Assembly: GCF_014191545.1 (NCBI RefSeq)
Contig: NZ_AP023361.1
Coordinates: forward strand, 2,136,501 to 2,200,500
Direction: 5' to 3'
Length of the DNA stretch: 64,000 nt
From: Terrihabitans soli
Lineage (GTDB): Bacteria > Pseudomonadota > Alphaproteobacteria > Rhizobiales > Methylopilaceae
In this document: in pieces, positions 44,776-53,598 of the stretch
How the letters are laid out: every line of letters starts with the position of its first letter
Numbering within the stretch: position 1 is the stretch's first letter
The notes under the pieces: model-generated
The model's input: the letters and a program-made list of their open reading frames with translations, nothing else
Databases searched by the model: none
Told to the model about the DNA's origin: nothing
Program-made: the position numbers and the translations under genes

Positions 44776-46140
44776 TCAGATAATCTCGAAATACCGCGCC
44801 ATCTCCCAATCGGTGATGGCACGCCGGAACTCCCTTTCCTCCCATTCGCGGGTGGCCGCGAAATGGTCGACAAAGTCGTCGCCGAAAAGCGCGCGGGCCG
44901 GAGCCGACGCCTTCAACTTTTGCGCCGCCTCCCACAGCGTCCGCGGCAAAGCCAGTTCCGGCTTGTGCTCCTGCGCATAGGAATTGCCGACAATTGCAGG
45001 CTCCGGCTCGATCTTGTTTTCGATACCCCAGAGCCCCGAACCGATGGCCGCGGCAAAGGCGATATAGGGATTAATGTCGGCGGCTGCCACCCGGTATTCC
45101 ACCCTCTGGCTCTTGGGTGAACCGGGTATGACACGCAGCGCGCAGGTGCGGTTTTCCACGCCCCATGTGGCGTCGGTCGGCGCCCAGAAACCGGGGATGA
45201 GGCGCGTGTAAGAATTGACCGTCAGCGACACCATCGCCAGGAATTCCGGCATCAGTTTCTGCTGCCCGCCGATGAACCAGCGCATGGTGTCGGAAATGCC
45301 GTTGGGCTTGCTCGCATCGTGGAAAGCGGGCTTTTCGTCTTTGGTCAGCGACATATGCAGATGGCCGGACTGGCCGGGCCAGTCCTTCGACCATTTGGCC
45401 ATGAAGGTCGCCATCCAGCCGCGGTTCTGACAGAGGATTTTGGTGAAGGTCTTGAACAGCGCGGCGCGGTCGGCGGATTCAAGCGCCGAGGTGTATTCGA
45501 TGGCGGCTTCCAGAACGCCCGGGCCGGTTTCGGTGTGCAGACCCTCGATCGGGAAATCCATGACGCGGCCGAGATCGAGCAGCTCTTTATAGAAGTCGGC
45601 ATGTACCGACGAGCGGATGGTCGAATAGCCGTAAAAGCCCGGCGTGATGTTTCTGAGGTTCGTGTAGTTCTTCTCGCGCACCGAATGCGGCGTTTCCTCG
45701 AAGACGAAGAATTCGAATTCGGCGGACGAGACGACGCCGAAGCCCATATCGGCGGCCTTCTTCAGGACGCGGCGCAGCGTGCCGCGCGGGCAGATGGCCT
45801 CGGCCTTGTCGGTAAACTCGCCGAGGAAGAAGACCATATTGTCTTCCATCGGCACGTCGCGGCAGGTGTCGGGCAGGACGCGGACGGGCGCATCCGGAAA
45901 GGCCGTGTGCCAGCCGGTATAGGTGATGTTGTCGTATTGCTGGTCGTTTGAGTCCCAGCCCAGCACGACGTCGCAGAAGCCGAAGCCGTTCTCCAGCGAG
46001 GAGAAGAATTTCGACTTGGCCATGTATTTGCCGCGCATGATGCCGTCGACATCGATGACGCCCACCTTCACGAAATCGAGGCCCCGCTCTTCGACGATCT
46101 TCTTCGCGTCAGCGGCGGTTTTTACATCGCGGGCTTTCAT
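44776..46140 (-). CDS. Glutamine-synthetase-like gamma-glutamyl-amine ligase (PuuA/GlnT type)
   Basis: The 454-residue protein has the GS fold: A-E-F-E-F-F-V-F metal site, G-P-G-V-L-E near residue 208, G-Q-S-G-H-L-H-M-S-L with the His ligand, and R-V-I-P-G-S and R-V-E-Y-R-V near the arginine region. The C-terminal half is of the type that ligates glutamate to amines instead of ammonia. Neighbours are an ethanolamine-type permease and ADH/ALDH genes, so ethanolamine or a related amino alcohol is the best guess for the amine. It is not a housekeeping GlnA. Confidence 0.82.
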   Translation of the reverse strand: MKARDVKTAADAKKIVEERGLDFVKVGVIDVDGIMRGKYMAKSKFFSSLENGFGFCDVVLGWDSNDQQYDNITYTGWHTAFPDAPVRVLPDTCRDVPMEDNMVFFLGEFTDKAEAICPRGTLRRVLKKAADMGFGVVSSAEFEFFVFEETPHSVREKNYTNLRNITPGFYGYSTIRSSVHADFYKELLDLGRVMDFPIEGLHTETGPGVLEAAIEYTSALESADRAALFKTFTKILCQNRGWMATFMAKWSKDWPGQSGHLHMSLTKDEKPAFHDASKPNGISDTMRWFIGGQQKLMPEFLAMVSLTVNSYTRLIPGFWAPTDATWGVENRTCALRVIPGSPKSQRVEYRVAAADINPYIAFAAAIGSGLWGIENKIEPEPAIVGNSYAQEHKPELALPRTLWEAAQKLKASAPARALFGDDFVDHFAATREWEEREFRRAITDWEMARYFEII

Positions 46141-46206
46141 TACTTGCTCCTGAACGGAAAAGGCGGCCGGACGAGGGGGCGTCCGGCCGCCAAGAGTGGC
46201 ACGCTT

Positions 46207-47736
46207 TTAGTGCGACTTGTAATCCGCCGTGCCACGGGAGAGCGCAAACTCCTCTTCCGGAGACAGGACGAGTTTGTTGCGTCCCACCGCCGCGAAGTAC
46301 ACGATCGCCACTGCAAACCAGACAAGAACCCACATCACGCCTTTGGTGAAGTTGGGATCCTGGACCTGGTAATAGAGCGTGACGATCGCGATCAGGATCG
46401 TCAGCACCGCGCCCAGAATACCGAGCGGGCTCTTATAGGGCCTCTCGATATGCGGGGCATTCTTGCGCAGCAGGATGTAGGAGATGCCCTGCGCGATGTA
46501 GGAGAGCATCGCACCGCAGACCGCCATGTTCAGCAGCACGCTGCCAATGAGCGCACCGCCCTCGGTCGCGCCGAGTGCGAACCAGATCGCGAACATGACC
46601 GCAAGACCGACGATCGAACCGACGATCATGGCGATATGCGGCGTCTTGAACTGCTTGTGCGTAACGGAGAGGCCGCGCGGGAAATAGCCCGCACGCGACA
46701 GCGAATAGATCTGCCGGCCCTGCGCATAGAGGATGGTGTGGAAGCTGGCGATGAGGCCCGTCAGAGCCACGATGCCGAGAACCACAACGCCGCTATCGCC
46801 GTAGATCGCCCGGAAGCCGTCGAGCAGAGGCTCGAGCGAGGTGCCGAGCTTGAACGCGCCGACATTGGCGACGGACGGGTTGAGCAGGACGATCATGAAG
46901 GCCGAAACGATCAGCGTGAACATGCCGAGCACGATGCCCTTGGGCATATCGCGCTTGGGATCGACCGATTCTTCCGCCGCCAGCGGCAGCTGTTCGATGG
47001 CAAGGAAGAGCCACACGGCGAAGGGCAGCGTTTTGAGAACGCCCTCAATGCCGAACGGGAAGAGCGGACCGCCGCCTTCCGGAAGCTCGACCGCAGCACC
47101 GTCCGGGCCGACGCCGATGTTCAGGGCCCAGCGCGAGAAGTCCATATAAGGAATGGCCGAGACCCAGAAGAAGACGAGCACGGCAAGCGAGATCAGCGTC
47201 ACGATCATCGTGACCTTGAAGGAGAGCTCGAGGCCGAACACGTTGAGGCCGAGGAAGATCAGATAGAAGACCACCCAGACTACCGGCGAATAAACAGGAT
47301 CCAGTCCGAAGATCGAGTTTACATAGGCGGTGATGAAGGTGACGACGACCGCCGGCGTAATGACATATTCGACGTTCTCACAAAGGCCTGTGAGGAAGCC
47401 GCCCCACGGGCCCATGGCCGTGCGGGCGAATGAGTAGGCCGCACCCGTGTGCGGCAGCGCGGCCGACATCTCGGCGATCGAGAAGGTCAGGCCGAGATAC
47501 ATGATGGCGATGATGATGCCGGCGACGAGAACGCCGCCCCACCCGCCCGTTCCGAAGCCGAAGTTCCAGCCGGAGAAATGGCCGGAGATGACCGCGCCCA
47601 CACCGAGCGCCCAGAGCGAGGCGACGCCCGCATAGCGGACAAGGCCGCGTTGCGCGAAATAGCTGTCCCCCACAGTCTCATACGTCACGCCCGTACCGCC
47701 GGCTGCGGCGGTAGCGGCTTTTGCATTTTTAGCCAT
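46207..47736 (-). CDS. APC-family permease, ethanolamine-permease-like
   Basis: This 509-residue transporter has about twelve membrane segments and the early motif V-I-S-G-H-F-S-G-W-N-F-G (about residue 43), with F-L-A-I-E-Q-L-P-L-A-A-E-E-S further on; both are typical of ethanolamine permeases in the APC superfamily. ATG 47736 is preferred because AAGGGAAC precedes it; 11 extra upstream codons are open. It heads the amino-alcohol gene set and is divergent from the RpiR regulator, with operators between them. Confidence 0.85.
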   Translation of the reverse strand: MAKNAKAATAAAGGTGVTYETVGDSYFAQRGLVRYAGVASLWALGVGAVISGHFSGWNFGFGTGGWGGVLVAGIIIAIMYLGLTFSIAEMSAALPHTGAAYSFARTAMGPWGGFLTGLCENVEYVITPAVVVTFITAYVNSIFGLDPVYSPVVWVVFYLIFLGLNVFGLELSFKVTMIVTLISLAVLVFFWVSAIPYMDFSRWALNIGVGPDGAAVELPEGGGPLFPFGIEGVLKTLPFAVWLFLAIEQLPLAAEESVDPKRDMPKGIVLGMFTLIVSAFMIVLLNPSVANVGAFKLGTSLEPLLDGFRAIYGDSGVVVLGIVALTGLIASFHTILYAQGRQIYSLSRAGYFPRGLSVTHKQFKTPHIAMIVGSIVGLAVMFAIWFALGATEGGALIGSVLLNMAVCGAMLSYIAQGISYILLRKNAPHIERPYKSPLGILGAVLTILIAIVTLYYQVQDPNFTKGVMWVLVWFAVAIVYFAAVGRNKLVLSPEEEFALSRGTADYKSH

Positions 47737-47835
47737 GGCTGTCTGTTCCCTTGTTTTAGGACCAGACATTCCATGAGCCCCCGGCCATGAAACCCGGTCC
47801 TCCCCGCAGGTCCGGCTCGAAGCCCGGATGCGGCG

Positions 47836-47851
47836 TGGAATGATCGTTCCA
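47836..47851. promoter_or_regulatory. Probable RpiR operator 1
   Basis: TGGAATGATCGTTCCA has perfect TGGAA/TTCCA arms. It lies in the divergent promoter region, where a minus-strand -10 would be expected downstream of TTGACA (47866-47871 on the minus strand). Confidence 0.6.
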
Positions 47852-47859
47852 GAGAACGC

Positions 47860-47865
47860 TATAAT
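47860..47865 (+). promoter_or_regulatory. Candidate -10 box for the rpiR-like gene
   Basis: TATAAT on the plus strand lies between the two operators, about 64 bases before the RpiR ATG. The -35 is unclear. On the minus strand an overlapping TTGACA (47871-47866) could serve the permease gene. Confidence 0.45.
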
Positions 47866-47874
47866 GTGTCAACT

Positions 47875-47890
47875 TGGAAGTAACGCTCCA
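47875..47890. promoter_or_regulatory. Probable RpiR operator 2
   Basis: TGGAAGTAACGCTCCA repeats the 16-base TGGA(N8)TCCA frame of operator 1, 39 bases away centre to centre, close to four helix turns. It also lies inside a longer imperfect AACTTG...CAAGTT repeat. Confidence 0.55.
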
Positions 47891-47928
47891 CAAGTTAATA
47901 AGCGGAAACCGCTAGTTGAGACCGACCA

Positions 47929-48810
47929 ATGCAGACCATCGATGAGCGCACCGCGCCCCCGGAAGGACCGATTTCCGAGCGGATCCAAAGCGTTCTGAGC
48001 ACGCTCACAACCCAGGAGCGGCGCGCGGCGCTCTATCTGCGCGATCATTACCCTGTCGCCGGGCTCGAACCCCTGGCGCGCCTCGCCGATGCGTCGGGCG
48101 TCAGCGCGCAGACCGTGCTGAGGCTTGCCGGCAAGCTCGGCTTTGCCGGCTATCGCGAACTTCAGGAACATCTCAGATCGGAAATCTCGCAGGAGCGCTC
48201 ATCCCCGCTCGGCCGCTGGGTGTCGCGCGAAATTCCGGGCGCCGAAGAAGACTGGCTGTCGGGGTTCGGCCAGCACATCGCCGACAATGTGCGCGCCGCC
48301 TTCTCTTTGATCGTGCGCGAGGATTTTGAAGCCGCCGCCCAGGCGCTCGCCGATAGGAAACGCCCGGCGCTCGCCATCGGCGGACGCTTTACGCAGTCGC
48401 TGTCGCGCTATCTCGTGCGCCATCTCGAAATCGTCCGCGGGGCGATTGAAGAAGTCGGCTCGATTTCCGCGACCTGGCCGGACCGCCTGATCGACGTCGA
48501 CCGGCGCTCGGTGGTCATCGCCTACGATATCCGCCGCTATGCGCCGGACGTGGTGCGCTTTTGCGAGATCGCCGCGCAGCAGGGCGCGACGGTCATTCTC
48601 TTCACCGACAGCCGCGCCGCGCCGGCAAGCCGCTATGCGGCGATGACCTTTGTTGCGCCGACGGAAAGCGCCGGCGCCTGGGACTCGCTGTCGGCCCTCT
48701 TTGCGCTGACGGAAGCGATGATCGCACGCGTGACGGAACTCGAAGGCGGCTCGACGACCGAGCGTCTGGCGCGGCTCGAAAACATCCGCGCCCATATGCT
48801 GAAGGACTGA
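47929..48810 (+). CDS. RpiR-family transcriptional regulator
   Basis: The 293-residue regulator has an HTH_6 DNA-binding domain at about residues 18-85 (L-A-D-A-S-G-V-S-A-Q-T-V-L-R-L-A-G-K-L-G core) and a C-terminal SIS-type domain at about 115-270. It is divergent from the permease-ligase-dehydrogenase genes and is the likely local regulator of amine uptake and use. Two 16-base palindromes between the start codons are its likely sites. The effector is unknown; SIS domains usually bind phosphosugars, but amine-pathway RpiR members exist. Confidence 0.88.
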   Translation: MQTIDERTAPPEGPISERIQSVLSTLTTQERRAALYLRDHYPVAGLEPLARLADASGVSAQTVLRLAGKLGFAGYRELQEHLRSEISQERSSPLGRWVSREIPGAEEDWLSGFGQHIADNVRAAFSLIVREDFEAAAQALADRKRPALAIGGRFTQSLSRYLVRHLEIVRGAIEEVGSISATWPDRLIDVDRRSVVIAYDIRRYAPDVVRFCEIAAQQGATVILFTDSRAAPASRYAAMTFVAPTESAGAWDSLSALFALTEAMIARVTELEGGSTTERLARLENIRAHMLKD

Positions 48811-48818
48811 CCGCTCCT

Positions 48819-49919
48819 TTAAGAGCGCAGAATTTCGGCGTGGTTGTCCCACATATAAGAATCGAGATCGGAGCCCGAGACGCGGGCGAGATCATGGCTC
48901 TCGGCTGTCGCCAGCCGCATCCCGGCATTGCCGGAGGTCACAAGGAAGACGCCGCTTTCCGGCGCCGCCGCCACGCCGCAGACATCGGGCAGCGGCGCAA
49001 GGCCGAGATATTTTTCCGTCTCGCGATCCCAGAACGCCGCCATGCCGCCGCGCGGCGAGGTCGCGGCGATGAGGCGCCCTCCTCCGTCGAGCGCAACCGA
49101 GCCGACATAATTGTCGAGCCGCGCCAGATCCTCGTCCGGCATTTCGAGCATGCGGGCGCGCCCGTCTTTCGAAATGAGACCGACAAGCTGCGGCATGTCC
49201 TCGCCCTCGAACTGGCAGGCGAAGGCCGCCTCGCCGTCCGGCGCCATAGCGAGATGGCGGATGGAAAGCCCGCTGAGCTCTTTTCCGAACTCCGTCTTGT
49301 TCTTCACCTCGCCGGTGCGCGGATCAATGAGCGCCAGCGACGGCTCCATCCTGCCGGCGTTCATGATCTCGCGGCCGTTGGCCGGATCGGTGCGGATGCC
49401 GCCATTGGCGATGAGCAAAAACTCGCTGCCCGGCACGAAGGCCAAGTCATGAGGTCCGATGCCGTGCGTCGGCTGTTCGCCGACGCGGCTATAGCCCGCG
49501 CCCACATCGTAGACGCCGAGCACGCCTTTTCCGTTGGCGATGTCGTTTTCGGTCGCGTACAGCAGCCGGCCGTCGCGCGAATAGATGCCATGGCCGTAGA
49601 AATGACGGCCTTCCGGACTGCGGATCAGAGTGCGCACATTGCCCGAGGACCGATCGACCACCGCCGCCCAATCGCCGGGACGGCGGGCGAAGACGACGAG
49701 ATCGTTCGAGGCCGGGCTGAGCGTAATGTCGTGGCCGCGGTCCGGCAGCGCCGTCGAGAACATGACGCCGCCCTCGGCCGAGAACACCGCAACGCGGTTG
49801 ACGCCCTTGGCGTCCGTGCAGCTCGACACATAAAGACGCTCATCGGCCGCGGACGCGAAAGCCGGCGCGACGAATGAGCCGGCGAGCGCGAGAAGGAAAC
49901 TCCGCCGGTCGATCCGCAT
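48819..49919 (-). CDS. DUF1513 family exported protein
   Basis: This 366-residue protein has a Tat-type signal (R-I-D-R-R-S-F-L-L-A-L-A-G then a hydrophobic stretch). The body looks like a beta-propeller, with repeats such as L-Y-V-S-S-C-T-D-A-K-G, G-H-D-I-T-L-S-P and G-I-G-P-H-D-L-A-F-V. DUF1513 proteins are typically encoded with imelysin and di-haem oxidoreductase genes of periplasmic iron uptake, as here. ATG 49919 shares its A with the stop of the upstream imelysin gene (TGATG). Confidence 0.85.
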   Translation of the reverse strand: MRIDRRSFLLALAGSFVAPAFASAADERLYVSSCTDAKGVNRVAVFSAEGGVMFSTALPDRGHDITLSPASNDLVVFARRPGDWAAVVDRSSGNVRTLIRSPEGRHFYGHGIYSRDGRLLYATENDIANGKGVLGVYDVGAGYSRVGEQPTHGIGPHDLAFVPGSEFLLIANGGIRTDPANGREIMNAGRMEPSLALIDPRTGEVKNKTEFGKELSGLSIRHLAMAPDGEAAFACQFEGEDMPQLVGLISKDGRARMLEMPDEDLARLDNYVGSVALDGGGRLIAATSPRGGMAAFWDRETEKYLGLAPLPDVCGVAAAPESGVFLVTSGNAGMRLATAESHDLARVSGSDLDSYMWDNHAEILRS

Positions 49920-50971
49920 CAATCGCCATCCAGGCTGTTGAAGCCGAGCGTGATGCCGAGCGCGGGCGGCACATAAGTGCCCGACAGATCGCGGGCGCCG
50001 CGCACCGCATCGCGTAAAAGAAAGATGTTCCGGCGCTGCACTTGATCCGTCACCATTTCCGACAAAGGCAGAGGCAGATTGTCGGCCAGGCGCTGCGCGG
50101 TCTCGATCACGGCAACGACATTCGTGCCTTCATCGCCGGGACCGAGAATGATCCAGGACAGATCGGCGGCGGACTGAAGATTGAGCGCCAGCGTCTGGCT
50201 CGACAGACCGCTGCGCCACCATTGCGCCGATTTCGGTTTGGATTCCGCCGGCGTTTTGCCCATCGGGGCATCGAGCTTCAGATCGCCGGTGACCTGATAG
50301 ATGGTCAGAAGATCGGTCGCAAAGCGCGTCACCGCCTCGCGCGGAATTGTCGAGCCCGCGACCTTCATCTGCTCTTTCACCGCCGGCCAGGCGCCGACGA
50401 TATCCTTGGCGATGTTTTCGAGATTGCCGGCGATGGCAAGGCCAGCCGCGCAGCGGCGTTTGCCGCCGGCGCCCTTTGCCAGCAGCGAAGCGCGGTTGTC
50501 GTTGTCGTAGAGAAGACGCTCCAGCGCCGACAGCCCCTGCACGGCAACGCTCTTGGCGCGCATGCCTTCGGGCGTCAGCACATCGTTTTCCGATAACAGC
50601 TTCTGCAGCCCGCGCTGCACATCGTTTTTCCGCTCGGGCCAATAGGCGATGCGCTCATAGCGGAAATCCTCGGACACCGGGCCGTAGCGCAAAATCTCGA
50701 CGCCCGACCAGGCGTTCACCGCTTCGACGAATTGCAGCGTCAGCTGATTGAAATTGTCCTCGCTCGGATCGGCCGCGCAGAATGTCGTCCAGGCTTCGCG
50801 CTGCGCTTGCGCACGCGTCAAAAGCGCCGCGTAACGCGGCTCGGCAAATTCCTCGATCACGCGCAGCGCCACTGCGGGATAGTCCACATTGGTGCGCACG
50901 GTGATGTTTTCCTGCGCCGCAAGCGGCGTCAGGGAGAGGAGGAAGAAAAGGGGGGCAAGCAGGCGGGACAT
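49919..50971 (-). CDS. Imelysin (M75) family periplasmic protein, second copy
   Basis: This 350-residue protein has a signal peptide (residues 1-19, cut after L-A-A-Q). Imelysin-type helical repeats follow, with the A-L-E-R-L-L segment near residue 150 and Y-W-P-E near residue 109. The G-x-H-x-x-E motif of the other imelysin in this operon is not visible, which fits the divergent second-imelysin type. It probably binds or handles iron in the periplasm. It overlaps the di-haem oxidoreductase stop by one base. Confidence 0.8.
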   Translation of the reverse strand: MSRLLAPLFFLLSLTPLAAQENITVRTNVDYPAVALRVIEEFAEPRYAALLTRAQAQREAWTTFCAADPSEDNFNQLTLQFVEAVNAWSGVEILRYGPVSEDFRYERIAYWPERKNDVQRGLQKLLSENDVLTPEGMRAKSVAVQGLSALERLLYDNDNRASLLAKGAGGKRRCAAGLAIAGNLENIAKDIVGAWPAVKEQMKVAGSTIPREAVTRFATDLLTIYQVTGDLKLDAPMGKTPAESKPKSAQWWRSGLSSQTLALNLQSAADLSWIILGPGDEGTNVVAVIETAQRLADNLPLPLSEMVTDQVQRRNIFLLRDAVRGARDLSGTYVPPALGITLGFNSLDGD

Positions 50972-52137
50972 CAGAGGCCTTCGACATAGCGCAAAAGCGC
51001 CGCCTGGTCCTCAGGCGGCAGTTCACCAAAACGCGAGCGGGCCTGCGCCCCTTCGCCGCCGTGCAGGGCGACCGCATCGGCAACACTCGCGGCCCTGCCG
51101 TCATGCAGAAGCCCCGCCTTGGCGGAAAGCGCCCGCGACAATCCCCATAACGGCGCGGTGCGCCATTCGGTTGCGGCAACGCCGGGCTCGGTCGCCCCGC
51201 CGTCGAGTTCCGCGCCGAGATCGTGCAGCAGAAGATCGGTATGCGGGGCGATCGTGCCGTTCATGACGGGAAGAGACGGCGTGTGGCAGGAGGCGCAGCC
51301 GGTCGAGGCAAACAGTCGGGCACCTTTCGGATCGGTCGATACCGGCGCGGGCGGCGGCACCGCGGAAAGATAATCGGCGATCATGGCGACAAGGTCGTGG
51401 CGGATTTCCGGATCGTCCACCGTGCCGCCATGCGGCGCGTTGCGGCAGATATCGGTAAGGCAGTCCCCTTCCCGCGCCGTCAGAAGTTTCGACGACATTC
51501 CAAGATCGAGCGAGAAGGCCACCTCGCTCTGCTCGATGAGATTTGCGCCGGAGGCCTTGAGGCCGAAGCGGCCGAGACGTTTCTCGCCGTTCTTATCCGT
51601 GATCCAATTCACGCGGCCGGAAATGCCGTCGCCGTCTTTATCGTCGGGATCGGCTTTGGCGAGGATCGCTTCGTCCGGAACCTCCGTGAGACGCCCGAGC
51701 CCGCGCAAAGCGGGCGCCGAACGAATGCCGCTGCGCGTTGACGGCGCCAACGGACCCGCATTCAGATCTTGCGCAAGGCTGGCGACGAGACGCCCTTCCG
51801 GCACAAAGCCGGGCGCCGCCGAGGTCTGCAATTGCAATCCATAGACCGGGTCGCCCGCGCCCTGCGCGTCGCTGAGTTTCAGCACCATGCCCTGATGGGT
51901 GAACTCGCCCTTCTCGTCCTTTGCCGACGGCGAACGATCGAGCCCGACATGGCAGGCCGAACAGGCGCGCGCATTGAACAGCGGGCCGAGCCCGTCATTC
52001 GCCAGCGTCGAAGACGGCGCGGGAACCCAGGCGCGCTCAAAGAGTGCCTTGCCGATGGCGCGCGACAGATCGCCCCCGGCGGCAAACGCGCCGGATGCGA
52101 TGAGTACCGCTGCTGTGGCAAGGAACAGCCGTTTCAT
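50971..52137 (-). CDS. Di-haem oxidoreductase (DHOR) family periplasmic protein
   Basis: This 388-residue protein has a signal peptide and two haem c sites: C-S-A-C-H at about residue 59 and C-A-S-C-H at about residue 285. The family was earlier called thiol oxidoreductase or DUF1111 and is related to MauG and cytochrome c peroxidases. It is encoded with imelysin proteins and is thought to handle electrons during iron uptake. Stops and starts in this operon touch or overlap, so it is part of one transcript. Confidence 0.86.
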   Translation of the reverse strand: MKRLFLATAAVLIASGAFAAGGDLSRAIGKALFERAWVPAPSSTLANDGLGPLFNARACSACHVGLDRSPSAKDEKGEFTHQGMVLKLSDAQGAGDPVYGLQLQTSAAPGFVPEGRLVASLAQDLNAGPLAPSTRSGIRSAPALRGLGRLTEVPDEAILAKADPDDKDGDGISGRVNWITDKNGEKRLGRFGLKASGANLIEQSEVAFSLDLGMSSKLLTAREGDCLTDICRNAPHGGTVDDPEIRHDLVAMIADYLSAVPPPAPVSTDPKGARLFASTGCASCHTPSLPVMNGTIAPHTDLLLHDLGAELDGGATEPGVAATEWRTAPLWGLSRALSAKAGLLHDGRAASVADAVALHGGEGAQARSRFGELPPEDQAALLRYVEGL

Positions 52138-53588
52138 TACGCAACCCTGAGCCAGCCCATCATACCGTTTTCCTGGTGCTCCAGGATATGGCAGTGGAAC
52201 ATCCAGTCGCCTTTGGCCGCAACGAAAGCAATTTCAATACGTTCCTTGGGCTGGACGACCACGGTATCGGCCAGAAAGCGCGGCAGGTCCTGCCGCGAGG
52301 CGGACACAACCTCGAAGGTGTGGCCGTGCAGATGGATCGGGTGCGGATGGGGCGTGCCGTTCATCAACTCGAAAATGTAGGTACGTCCGTCCTGGAGAAG
52401 CGCCAGCGGCGGCGGCAATTTTTGATGCCCGCCCGTCGGCCATTGCGCCTTGTTGATCGCCCAGAAGCCGCGCTGGCCGGTGCAGAGACTGTCCATCAGC
52501 TCTTTGGCCAGGGGATTATCCGCGGGGATGCCGGTGTCGATCGAGGCGGCGGCACCTGCCGCGGCACTGAAGCGAAAGGTGATGCGCTCGGCATCGGCGA
52601 GATCGGGTTTCGGGATATGCGGCGCATAGAGAGGCCGCGGCACGAAATCAGATGACGGGGCGCCTCCACCTTGCGCCGTGAAATTCGCAAGCGCCCAGGG
52701 CTTCGATGAGAAGTAATCGCGCACGGTGAAGCTTTTGCCCGCCTCGGGCGTGCGGATTTGGAGATCGACACGCATCGCGGCGCCCATGCGCCAGGTGTGC
52801 AGCGGGAACGGCTCGATGGGATTGCCGTCGGTCGCGATCACAAACGCATCGGCGCCCTCGACGCCGAGATCGATCATGCGCGTCGGATCGAGATTTAGAA
52901 CGCGCACGCGGATATCTTTTCCCGCGGGAACGGTCTGCGCAAAACTCTCCTGGCCGTTGACGGTGCGCACCGTCCCGAAGCTTCCGGCGCGCCCTGCTCC
53001 CTCCTCGGTATAGAACGGCAGAAACGCGCCGTTCTCGGCGAGGCGCCAGTCCTTCAGTGCCAGCACATATTCATCGTCGAACGTTTTGGGTTCATCGCCC
53101 TCGACGAGCAGGATGCCCGCAAGGCCGCGGCCGATCTGGCTGACACCGTTGCAATGCGAATGGAAGAAAAACGTACCCGTGTCCGGCGGCGTAAATTCGT
53201 AAGTGAAGTCCTCACCGGGCTTCACCGGAGGCTGGGTGACATATTGCACCCCGTCCATACGGTTCGGCACGCGGATGCCGTGCCAGTGAATACTCGTGTG
53301 TTCGGACAGACGATTTTTCAGATGGGCGCGCACCGTATCGCCACGCTTGACGCGGACGATCGGAAACAGCTCGTTGTTGTAGAGCCAGAAGCCGGCGTCC
53401 TTTGCGGCTTTGCCGATCACCCCGCCTTTGTGTTCGGCGGCGAGAAGCTCGAATTCACGCAAAACGCCGCCGGAGACCGGCGGCGCTTCGGGTAAAGCAA
53501 TCGCGGCGCGGGCTTTCGAAACGGAATCGGCGAGGGCCAAGGCCCCCGCCGCTCCGAGCGAGCCCAGAAAGGCGCGCCGCGTCCACAT
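52137..53588 (-). CDS. Multicopper oxidase with Tat signal
   Basis: The 483-residue protein starts with T-R-R-A-F-L-G-S and a hydrophobic stretch, a Tat signal. All copper-ligand blocks are present: H-W-H-G near residue 103, F-F-H-S-H-C near 145, H-P-H-P-I-H-L-H-G-H near 420 and F-H-C-H-I-L-E-H-Q-E-N-G-M-M near 467, giving a full type 1/2/3 site. It may oxidise Fe(II) or Cu(I). Position between an imelysin and the di-haem protein suggests ferroxidase activity in iron uptake. ATG 53588 is chosen at the signal sequence. Confidence 0.9.
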   Translation of the reverse strand: MWTRRAFLGSLGAAGALALADSVSKARAAIALPEAPPVSGGVLREFELLAAEHKGGVIGKAAKDAGFWLYNNELFPIVRVKRGDTVRAHLKNRLSEHTSIHWHGIRVPNRMDGVQYVTQPPVKPGEDFTYEFTPPDTGTFFFHSHCNGVSQIGRGLAGILLVEGDEPKTFDDEYVLALKDWRLAENGAFLPFYTEEGAGRAGSFGTVRTVNGQESFAQTVPAGKDIRVRVLNLDPTRMIDLGVEGADAFVIATDGNPIEPFPLHTWRMGAAMRVDLQIRTPEAGKSFTVRDYFSSKPWALANFTAQGGGAPSSDFVPRPLYAPHIPKPDLADAERITFRFSAAAGAAASIDTGIPADNPLAKELMDSLCTGQRGFWAINKAQWPTGGHQKLPPPLALLQDGRTYIFELMNGTPHPHPIHLHGHTFEVVSASRQDLPRFLADTVVVQPKERIEIAFVAAKGDWMFHCHILEHQENGMMGWLRVA

Positions 53589-53598
53589 GTTCAAAGGC

